Origin: Lentzea sp.
GTDB taxonomy: Bacteria > Actinomycetota > Actinomycetes > Mycobacteriales > Pseudonocardiaceae
Assembly (NCBI GenBank): GCA_030146905.1
Contig: JASLAV010000587.1
Coordinates: 1 to 8,097 of the forward strand
Direction: 5' to 3'
DNA: 8,097 nucleotides
The position numbers and the translations under genes were made by a program. Below, piece after piece: positions 1 to 5,312 of this stretch (its first letter is position 1; each line of letters starts with the position of its first letter). The notes beneath the pieces are model-generated. The model saw only the letters and a list, made by a program, of their open reading frames with translations. It ran no database searches and had not been told where the DNA came from.

Positions 1-30
1 CCGGGCAGCGTGAAGCCGGGCAACGCGGCC
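1..30 (-). pseudogene. menC: Fold-back scrap of menC, minus strand
   Basis: Read on the minus strand, these bases encode AALPGFTLPG, the segment that in menC/NAAAR proteins directly precedes the DTSASDRYY tail. They match the plus-strand bases 7169-7198 of the menC gene in this window at 27 of 30 positions. At about position 31 the homology switches to the opposite strand, where the menC tail is read rightwards. The two pieces are therefore head to head rather than continuous. The window edge hides whatever lies to the left; a leftward-reading menC tail is expected there but not seen. Confidence 0.6.
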
Positions 31-31
31 C

Positions 32-211
32 GGCGACACCTCGGCGTCGGACCGCTACTACGCGATGGACGTCACCGAGCCGTTCGTGCTGGACGACGGT
101 CACCTGGCCGTACCCACGGGTCCCGGCCTCGGCGTCACGCCGCTGCCGGACGCACTGGACGCGGTGACGGTGAAGACGGAGTGGATTCCTATGACTTCAG
201 AATCGCGCTGA
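32..211 (+). pseudogene. menC: Orphan C-terminal 59 codons of a menC/N-acylamino acid racemase copy
   Basis: The plus-strand frame from position 32 encodes GDTSASDRYYAMD and continues to WIPMTSESR and a TGA stop at 209-211. It is the same 59-residue tail that ends the menC gene at 6991. The frame is blocked upstream by a stop at 11-13, and there is no start codon or barrel domain, so it cannot make a racemase: all catalytic residues lie upstream of this tail. Nucleotide differences from the other copy in codons 1-49 are three, all synonymous (GTG/GTA, ACC/ACG, GCG/GCA). The last codons change L to M and G to E. This suggests the fragment came from a once-functional second copy or diverged very recently. 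Confidence 0.85.
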
Positions 212-243
212 CCTCCGGAGATACAACTCCTGCAGGTCAGTGC
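205..243 (+). terminator. Hairpin overlapping the stop of the menC tail (left copy)
   Basis: GCGCTGACCT (205-214) pairs with AGGTCAGTGC (234-243), with one G-T wobble. After a CC/GC mismatch there is an inner GGAG (217-220)/CTCC (227-230) pairing. The TGA stop lies inside the 5' arm. No T-run follows, so this would be an actinobacterial I-shaped terminator or just a retained structure of the repeat. The right-hand copy has a cleaner stem. Confidence 0.45.
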
Positions 244-246
244 GGC

Positions 247-412
247 TCCATTCAAGCTCGCTGAGGGACGTATCGGTACGTTCAACGCACGGTCCTGCTC
301 CCAGAACGTGCTCCTAGTCCGGCCACTCTGCCACTCCGGTCGCGCAACTCCGGAAGCCAAGCAGGCAATGATTCGACGCCCCCTGGTCGCCGGTCCCCGA
401 GCCCGCGCAGGA
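247..412. other. Unassigned degenerate spacer between the repeat arm and an oxidoreductase relic
   Basis: No credible gene is visible. Frames on both strands stay open for some distance, but their codons lack the G/C third-position bias of the real genes here and the translations resemble no family I recognise. It follows directly on the end of the inverted repeat and precedes (on the minus strand) the oxidoreductase start fragment, so it is probably eroded coding DNA from that gene or from a rearrangement. Confidence 0.4.
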
Positions 413-517
413 TCATTTCCTGAACCACGACCCGATCTCCACCCTCGGCAAGGCCGGCCAGAAGTGATGGGTGTGGTTGCCGATGCCGGTGGCGGCTCCG
501 GTGGTCAGGACGGACAT
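413..517 (-). pseudogene. N-terminal remnant of an NAD(P)-binding (NmrA/SDR-type) oxidoreductase
   Basis: A minus-strand ATG at 517-515 is preceded by a good ribosome-binding site (AGAAAGGA) and starts MSVLTTGAATGIG, the glycine-rich dinucleotide-binding turn of Rossmann-fold oxidoreductases. The frame runs only 34 codons to a stop. About 13 residues in, the expected helix continues in another frame as LLAGLAEGGDRVVV, which points to a frameshift after the glycine-rich loop. Families of this kind are about 210-290 residues, so the rest is gone. It begins 18 bases after the stop of the sugar dehydrogenase gene on the same strand and may once have been cotranscribed with it. SDR or NmrA cannot be decided from the N-terminus alone. 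Confidence 0.5.
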
Positions 518-534
518 GCCGATCCTTTCTGGAA

Positions 535-1635
535 CTACCGGGCTGGAACGAGCTCGACGCGCAGGACGCGGTCGTCGCCGTTCTTGGGGGTGACTCCACC
601 AAGCGTCGTGCGATCGGTGTTGGAGGTGGTGATCCACAGGGCGCCGTCGGGCGCGACGTGCACGGCCCGCAGGCGGCCGTACTGCTGGACCAGGTAGGGG
701 GTTGGATCGCCGGTGCGAGTGCTTCCGTTCACCGGCAGACGCCACAACCGTTGGCCCCGCAGGCACGCGACCCACACCGCGCCGCCCGCGTACGCGATGC
801 CCGACGGTGACGCCTCAGTGGGCCGCAGAGCGAGAATCGGCCGCTCGCCTCCTCGGCCGTCCGGGCCTTCCGCTGCGGGCCAGCCGTAGTCGGCACCCGC
901 ACGCAGCACGTTGAGCTCGTCCCAGGCGTTCAGGCCGAGTTCGGCGGCGTAGGCCGTGCCGTCCTGGCCGAATGCGATGCCCTGCACGTTGCGGTGCCCG
1001 GTGCTGAAGACCGCTGTGCCGAACGGGTTGTCCTGCGGGACCGTCCCATCCGGACGGATGCGCAGGACCTTCCCGTTGAGCGAGTCGCGGTCCGGGGCGG
1101 TCGCGGTGTCGAACGCGTCACCCGTGCCGATCCACAGGTTGCCGTCGGGGCCGAACTGCAGGCGCCCGCCGTGGTGACGGTTGCCGGTACCGATGTCGTC
1201 GAGCACCACTCGCTCCTGGCGCAACGACTGGAAATCCTCGGCGACGCGCAGCGCGACGACCCGGTTGGCAGGGGAGGACGACACATAGGCGAAAACGGTG
1301 CGATCGGACTCGAACGCCGGCGAGGTGGCCAGCCCGAGCAGACCGCCTTCCGCGCTCTGGGCGACACCCGGCACGGAGCCGACCAGTGCCGCTTCACCGC
1401 CACCGCCCGGGATGCGGCGGATCTCGCCGGACACCCGTCCGGACACCAGGGCCGAACCGTCGGGGAGAAACGTGAGCCCCCACGGCATCTGCAGGCCATG
1501 GGCCAGCTCGGTCACCCGTCCCGGCACCAGCCCTGTCGTGGTGGCGGGCGGCTCTCCGGTGGCGGGTGGACCGGCGGACGGCGAACAGGCGACCAAGGTT
1601 GTGAGGAGGCATGTAGCAGCAACAATGCTTTTCAT
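535..1635 (-). CDS. PQQ-dependent sugar (glucose/sorbosone-type) dehydrogenase, predicted lipoprotein
   Basis: The product has 366 residues and the six-bladed beta-propeller signature of soluble PQQ aldose dehydrogenases. These oxidise sugars or other aldoses outside the cytoplasm using pyrroloquinoline quinone. Visible motifs: MPWGLTFLPDG near residues 50-60; NRHHGGRLQFGPDG near 152-165, whose histidine corresponds to the catalytic base of soluble glucose dehydrogenase; LNGKVLRIRPDG near 187-197; GHRNVQG with Arg215; and DELNVL...ADYGWP near 239-252. The N-terminus is a lipoprotein signal with lipobox LVAC, Cys17 being the lipidation site, followed by a Pro/Thr-rich linker. I chose ATG 1635 because AAGGTGG lies just upstream and the signal peptide starts there. 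The frame stays open 67 codons further, but that stretch is arginine-rich with no signal. It diverges from the aldo/keto reductase. The true substrate is unknown. Confidence 0.88.
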   Translation of the reverse strand: MKSIVAATCLLTTLVACSPSAGPPATGEPPATTTGLVPGRVTELAHGLQMPWGLTFLPDGSALVSGRVSGEIRRIPGGGGEAALVGSVPGVAQSAEGGLLGLATSPAFESDRTVFAYVSSSPANRVVALRVAEDFQSLRQERVVLDDIGTGNRHHGGRLQFGPDGNLWIGTGDAFDTATAPDRDSLNGKVLRIRPDGTVPQDNPFGTAVFSTGHRNVQGIAFGQDGTAYAAELGLNAWDELNVLRAGADYGWPAAEGPDGRGGERPILALRPTEASPSGIAYAGGAVWVACLRGQRLWRLPVNGSTRTGDPTPYLVQQYGRLRAVHVAPDGALWITTSNTDRTTLGGVTPKNGDDRVLRVELVPAR

Positions 1636-1835
1636 CAGGGTTTCCCACCTTTTTCTGCGCTCGCGGCGGCGACCGATGTGGACGGTGCCGACGCTAGCGA
1701 CGCCCCGGCTTTCCTGGGGCGCCCTGTCAGACCGGGGGATCAGGAGGGCGCTCGTGGCGGGGCGAATCACCCGCAGACTGGGTTCTGCGAGGCGGCCGAA
1801 CGTCGCCGAAACCGTTGCCAAGAAAAGGGAAATCA
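1636..1835. promoter_or_regulatory. Divergent intergenic control region with a hairpin
   Basis: These 200 bases separate the starts of the minus-strand sugar dehydrogenase and the plus-strand aldo/keto reductase, so both promoters should lie here. Ribosome-binding sites are clear at both ends: AAGGTGG for the dehydrogenase and AAAAGGGA for the reductase. In the middle, CGCCCCGG (1701-1708) and CTGGGGCG (1714-1721) form an 8-bp stem with one G-T pair and a 5-base loop. It could be an operator or a structure separating the two promoters. I could not identify convincing -35/-10 boxes. Confidence 0.5.
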
Positions 1836-2837
1836 ATGACTTTGCAGCAGCACGCCATCGGTAGCCGTGGACTGGTGGCCTCTGTCGAGGGCCTTGGCAC
1901 GATGGGCATGACCGCGATGTACGGGACTCCTGACGACGCCGAGTCCGTCGCGACCGTCCACCGCGCCATCGACCTGGGCGTCACGATGTTCGACGCCGCC
2001 GACATGTACGGCCCGTTCAGCGGCGAGGAACTCCTCGGCCGCGCCCTCGCCGGCCGCCGCGATCAGGTCGTCGTCGCCACCAAGTTCGGCGGGCTGACCC
2101 TCGACGACTCCGGGCGGATCGTCGGCGGCCCCAACGGAAGGCCGGAGTACCTGCGCAACGCGGTCGACGGGTCGTTGCGCCGATTGGGCACCGACTACAT
2201 CGACCTGTACTACCAGCACCGGATCGATCCGGGCGTGCCCGTCGAGGAGACGTTCGGAGCGCTCGGCGAGCTCGTGGCCGCGGGCAAGGTGCGTTACCTG
2301 GGTCTCTGCGAGGCACTGCCGGAATCGATCCGCGCCGCACACGCCACCGCGCACCTCTCGGCGGTGCAGACCGAGTACTCGCTGTTCACCCGCACCGTCG
2401 AAACCAACGGCGTGCTGGACACCGTCCGAGAGCTGGGTATCGGGTTCGTCGCCTACTCGCCGCTCGGCCGCGGCTTGCTCACCGGCGGGCTGCGGGGAGT
2501 CGAGGACCTGCCGGAGAACGACTTCCGCCGAACCGCGCCGCGGTTCGCCGGCGAGAACCTCCAGCACAACCTCAGGCTGGTGGACCGCGTGCGAGCTGTC
2601 GCGGACGAACTGGGCATCACGGCGGGTCAGCTCGCGCTGGCGTGGGTCCTGGCCCAAGGTGACCACGTGACCGCGATCCCCGGCACCAAGCGCCGGACGT
2701 ATCTTGAGCAGAACGTCGCGGCGGCCGGCGTCGTCCTCGACCAGGCCACCCTGAAGGAGCTCGACGAGGCCGTACCCGCCGACGCCGTCGCAGGCCAGCG
2801 CTACGCACCCCCGGCGATGGCGTCGATCCAGGAATAG
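1836..2837 (+). CDS. Aldo/keto reductase
   Basis: The 333-residue protein is a TIM-barrel NADPH-dependent oxidoreductase reducing aldehydes or ketones to alcohols in the cytoplasm. All four catalytic residues are visible: Asp53 and Tyr58 in FDAADMYGP, Lys83 in VVATKFGG, and His128 in YYQHRIDP. The NADP-binding end has YSPLGRGLLTG and a PGTKR motif late in the protein, as in the family. The N-terminal GLGTMGMTAMYG resembles the AKR13-like group. The start at ATG 1836 has AAAAGGGA a few bases upstream; an ATG seven codons earlier lacks a good site. Length and motifs are complete. It shares a control region with the divergent sugar dehydrogenase. The substrate cannot be predicted. Confidence 0.95.
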   Translation: MTLQQHAIGSRGLVASVEGLGTMGMTAMYGTPDDAESVATVHRAIDLGVTMFDAADMYGPFSGEELLGRALAGRRDQVVVATKFGGLTLDDSGRIVGGPNGRPEYLRNAVDGSLRRLGTDYIDLYYQHRIDPGVPVEETFGALGELVAAGKVRYLGLCEALPESIRAAHATAHLSAVQTEYSLFTRTVETNGVLDTVRELGIGFVAYSPLGRGLLTGGLRGVEDLPENDFRRTAPRFAGENLQHNLRLVDRVRAVADELGITAGQLALAWVLAQGDHVTAIPGTKRRTYLEQNVAAAGVVLDQATLKELDEAVPADAVAGQRYAPPAMASIQE

Positions 2838-2859
2838 TTTCCCAGTCGGAAAGCAGTTC

Positions 2860-3057
2860 AGGGCGGACAACGACCTCGGTGGCTTCCTGCGCGCCAGGAG
2901 GGAGGCGTTGCGTCCGGAGGACGTCGGGCACTTCCCTGGCGGACGTAGGCGCACACCGGGTCTGCGGCGGGAGGAGGTGGCGATGCTGGCGAACGTCTCC
3001 GTGGACTACTACGAGCACCTGGAGCGCTCCCGCGGCTCGAACCCCTCGGAAGCAGTG
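2860..3057 (+). pseudogene. N-terminal fragment of an MmyB-like helix-turn-helix regulator
   Basis: The frame encodes NDLGGFLRARREALRPEDVG, then GGRRRTPGLRREEVAMLA, then VSVDYYEHLERSRGSNPSEAV. This is the DNA-binding N-terminus of the XRE/MmyB-like regulators common in actinobacteria, including the RTPGLRREEVA recognition helix region. Family members have about 260-290 residues, with a ligand-binding PAS-like domain after the HTH. Here homology ends after about 65 residues at 3057 and nothing of the C-terminal domain is found. At the expected start (2860) the codon is AGG rather than ATG, with GGAAAG just upstream, so the start codon also looks lost; a TTG at 2908 would cut into the helix-turn-helix domain. 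It follows the aldo/keto reductase by only 22 bases and may once have regulated it. Confidence 0.8.
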
Positions 3058-3099
3058 ACGTGTGCGCAGATGGCGGCGACGGCTTCTGCGACCGCCGGG

Positions 3100-3316
3100 T
3101 CAGGGTCGTTGCGAATTGTCGTCGGGAGCGACGGCGATGAACTTCCTGGCCCTTGTGGACAGCGATCGTGTCGTCGTCGCGGACGACCTCGTAGCGGTGG
3201 CCTCGCTTTACCGAGAGCTGGAAGTCGGCTTCGACCGCGGCTCCCCGGTCCTTGTCCGCCTGCTTGATCTCGAGACCGGTCAACCGGTGTTCAGTGAGCG
3301 TCACCGCGTGCTTGTT
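3100..3316 (-). pseudogene. Frameshifted multiubiquitin-like (ubiquitin-fold) protein relic
   Basis: On the minus strand, 3316-3143 encodes NKHAVTLTEHRLTGLEIKQA, then DFQLSVKRGHRYEVV and DDDTIAVHKGQE. After one extra base near 3142-3144 the reading continues in another frame as FIAVAPDDNSQRP with a TGA at 3100-3102. The order (strand NxxAVTL, helix TGxEIK, DFQL, an RYEVV...D strand, HxGxxF and a tail) fits the multiubiquitin beta-grasp family (Pfam Multi_ubiq as I recall it). That family occurs in bacterial operons with ThiF/E1-like, E2-like and JAB-like proteins. Third positions are strongly G/C on this strand, which supports former coding. No start codon or ribosome-binding site is visible upstream of 3316, and no E1, E2 or JAB gene is present here. 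It faces the HTH relic tail to tail. The plus-strand frame across it has weaker codon bias and no recognisable family. Confidence 0.65.
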
Positions 3317-3366
3317 GCACCGACCGCATCCTCGCCACGATGCAGTGCATCCACGATCACCGCAGT

Positions 3367-4311
3367 TCAACGATCCGGCGCAGAGCGTGGGCCGAGGCGC
3401 CGGTCGAGTGCGCGGCCCACGTCGGGACACCGTTCCCGGACCGTGTCGAGGAAGGCGGCCAGTACCGGGGAGCGGTCCGCCGCGCGGAACGAGAGGGTCA
3501 GATCGGGAAGCGGCACGTGCGGGAGCACGTCGCAGAACCAGGTTCCGGGACGGGCGGCGATCCGCATGCGCGACGGTCCGAGGCCTACGCCGACGCCACT
3601 GGCGGCCAGCCCGATGATCGTGTGGACGTCGCGGGCCTCGGTGACGTCGGTGAGCGCGGCCGAGCCTTCCCCGAAGACGGCCCGCAGCACGCCGAGGGTG
3701 ACCGGTTCGTCATCGGCGGGCGCCACGACGAGGTGCTGGTGCCGCAACTGCTCGATCCCCACGCTCGCCTGGCCCGCGTACGGGTGGGCGCCGTCCACCA
3801 CAGCGACCAGGTGATCGCGTCCGATGACCACGGACACGAGTCCTTCGGTCCCGAGGCCTCGCGGCGCACCCAGCCCGATCGCCACGTCGAGCTCGCCCGC
3901 CACGAGCGCCGCGGTGCTCCGCGTCGTCGCCATCTCGTGCAGGCCCAGCCGCACGTCAGGACGGTCCCGGCCGAAACGGCCGAGCACGCCCGGCAGGGGG
4001 TCCAGCAACGCGGAGCCGATGAAGCCGAGCCGCAGGTGCCCGGTCTCGCCTCTCGCGGCACGGCCCGCATCGGTCGTGGCGGCCACCATCTCGGCGAGAG
4101 CGCGACGTGCCCTCGCCAGGAAAGCCTCCCCCGCGGCGGTGGGGAAGACACCTCCCGGTGTGCGGTCGAACAGCCGCGTGCCCACTTCCCGCTCCAGCGC
4201 GGCGATCTGCTTGGACAGCGGCGGCTGGGCGATGCCCACCGCGGCGGCCGCCCGGCCGAAGTGCCGGTGCTCCGCGAGCGCCAGGGCGTAGCGCAGGTGG
4301 CGTGCCTCCAT
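3367..4311 (-). CDS. LysR-family transcriptional regulator
   Basis: This 314-residue protein has the standard LysR length. Its N-terminal winged helix-turn-helix (residues about 4-62) contains MEARHLRYALALAEHRHFGR, then AAAAVGIAQPPLSKQIAALE and GTRLFDRTPGGVFPTAAG. The C-terminal effector-binding domain (about 90-295) contains LRLGFIGSALLDPLPGVLGRF, then ELDVAIGLGAP and GLAASGVGVGLGP, as expected. I chose ATG 4311 because GGGGAGG sits five bases upstream and it opens directly into the HTH; the frame stays open to 4404 but gives only an unrelated extension. It is transcribed divergently from the hydrolase/MFS pair, the usual position of a LysR activator of that operon. The inducer is unknown, and autoregulation from the shared region is inferred. 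Confidence 0.95.
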   Translation of the reverse strand: MEARHLRYALALAEHRHFGRAAAAVGIAQPPLSKQIAALEREVGTRLFDRTPGGVFPTAAGEAFLARARRALAEMVAATTDAGRAARGETGHLRLGFIGSALLDPLPGVLGRFGRDRPDVRLGLHEMATTRSTAALVAGELDVAIGLGAPRGLGTEGLVSVVIGRDHLVAVVDGAHPYAGQASVGIEQLRHQHLVVAPADDEPVTLGVLRAVFGEGSAALTDVTEARDVHTIIGLAASGVGVGLGPSRMRIAARPGTWFCDVLPHVPLPDLTLSFRAADRSPVLAAFLDTVRERCPDVGRALDRRLGPRSAPDR

Positions 4312-4320
4312 CGGTCCTCC

Positions 4321-4412
4321 CCGGTGCCGACTGCGATACCCAGAAGATATCGAAAGCTCATTTGCCAGATATGTGAGTGAATAACGGCGACGGGAGGACG
4401 TCAACTGGTCCC
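4321..4412. promoter_or_regulatory. AT-rich divergent promoter/operator region between the LysR gene and the hydrolase
   Basis: Between the LysR start and the hydrolase start, about 4333-4386 is markedly AT-richer than the rest of the window. It contains the palindrome GATATC (4346-4351). An interrupted dyad ATATC (4347-4351) ... GATAT (4368-4372) has a 16-base spacer. These are plausible LysR contact sites, since such regulators bind imperfect dyads near divergent promoters. No clear -35/-10 pair could be assigned. Confidence 0.4.
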
Positions 4413-5312
4413 ATGACTGTGAACTCCCTGACCGGCGGGCGTGGTGAGCCGTTCGGCACCGTGTTCGTGCTCGTCCACGGCGCCTGGCACGCCTCCTGGC
4501 AGTGGGCGGCGACCCAGCGGGCCATGGCCGGAGCGGGCGTCGCGAGCGTCGCCGTCGACCTGCCCGGTCACGGCTTCGGCGCGCCGTTGCCCTCCGGCTA
4601 CCTGCGGCCGGGCCAGCCCGGCCTGTCGACCGAGAAGTCGGCGCTGGCCGCGATGACCGTGGACGACTTCGCCGACGCGATCATCGACACCCTGCGCCGC
4701 GTGCGGGGCTACCGCACCGTCGTGCTCGTGTCGCACAGCGCGGGTGGTGGGCCCGCATCGCTGGCCGCCGAACGTGCCCCCGAACTCGTCGACCGGATGG
4801 TGTACCTCTCGGCGTTCGTGCCGGCCGGTCGCCCGCGGTTCTTCGACTACCTCAGCACCGAGCAGAACGCGGACGCGCTCGGACAGGGCTTGCAGTTGGG
4901 TGATCCGGCCGCGATCGGCGCGGTGCGCATCAACCCGCACTCGGGCGACCCGGCGTACGTGGAGGAGCTGCGCCGAACCCACTACCACGACACGCCGCCC
5001 GAGCGGTTCGACCGCTGGCGCCTCGCACTGAGCCCCGACCTGCCGCTTGCGATCCCCAGCAGCCCGGTCGAGGTGACCCGCGAGCGGTGGGGGCGGATCC
5101 CGCGCACCTACCTGCGCTGCGGCGAGGACCGGGCCGCGGCGCCGGCCATGCAGGACCTGATGATCACCGAGGCGGACGAGGCGATGCCGGACAACCCGTT
5201 CGTCGTCGTGACACTGGCGTCCAGCCACACGCCGTTCGCCGCCCACCCGGTCGAACTCGCGAACGAGCTGATCGCGGCTGCCGGTCTCCGCCCGGATGCC
5301 CCGCTCCGATGA
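4413..5312 (+). CDS. Alpha/beta-fold hydrolase (esterase-like)
   Basis: The 299-residue product has a complete alpha/beta hydrolase core. HGAW at residues 22-25 forms the oxyanion region, VSHSAGG at 106-112 carries the nucleophile Ser109, Asp239 in CGEDRA is the likely acid, and His272 in SSHTPF completes the triad. The pattern resembles the EstC/methylesterase-hydroxynitrile lyase branch, but the substrate is unknown and there is no signal peptide. Start choice is uncertain: ATG 4413 has GGGAGG 15 bases upstream, which is distant, while an in-frame GTG at 4377 would add 12 residues but has no ribosome-binding site. Its stop overlaps the start of the MFS transporter (ATGA), implying translational coupling. 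The divergent LysR gene probably regulates both, consistent with hydrolysis and export of a toxic or signalling ester. Confidence 0.92.
   Translation: MTVNSLTGGRGEPFGTVFVLVHGAWHASWQWAATQRAMAGAGVASVAVDLPGHGFGAPLPSGYLRPGQPGLSTEKSALAAMTVDDFADAIIDTLRRVRGYRTVVLVSHSAGGGPASLAAERAPELVDRMVYLSAFVPAGRPRFFDYLSTEQNADALGQGLQLGDPAAIGAVRINPHSGDPAYVEELRRTHYHDTPPERFDRWRLALSPDLPLAIPSSPVEVTRERWGRIPRTYLRCGEDRAAAPAMQDLMITEADEAMPDNPFVVVTLASSHTPFAAHPVELANELIAAAGLRPDAPLR

Larger units (their letters stand above)
32..246 (+). repeat. Left arm of a 215-bp inverted repeat (menC 3' end)
   Basis: Positions 32-246 match the reverse complement of 6956-7170, with paired coordinates summing to 7202. By eye I count 10 mismatches in 215, about 95% identity; seven of them fall in the last 65 bases. 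The match stops abruptly after GTGCGGC at 246, just outside the hairpin that follows menC. The unit comprises the last 59 menC codons, the stop and the hairpin. The arms are 6.7 kb apart in opposite orientation, so homologous recombination between them would flip everything in between. Confidence 0.9.

Noticed and set aside
411..464. Plus-strand FLNHDPISTLGKAGQK ending in TGA, resembling a protein C-terminus
   Set aside because: The frame upstream closes within about 13 codons and no family was recognised; it overlaps the oxidoreductase relic antisense.
1636..1836. 67-codon N-terminal extension of the sugar dehydrogenase frame
   Set aside because: The extension is Arg-rich, would bury the lipoprotein signal and lipobox inside the protein, and lacks the ribosome-binding site that ATG 1635 has.
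1833..2954. 373-codon minus-strand open frame across the aldo/keto reductase
   Set aside because: It is antisense to a gene with all catalytic residues in place; its composition is typical of a high-GC mirror frame.
3062..3814. 250-codon plus-strand open frame starting inside the HTH/ubiquitin relic region
   Set aside because: It overlaps the well-supported LysR gene antisense, has no recognisable domain, and across 3100-3316 the minus strand has better codon bias and family resemblance.
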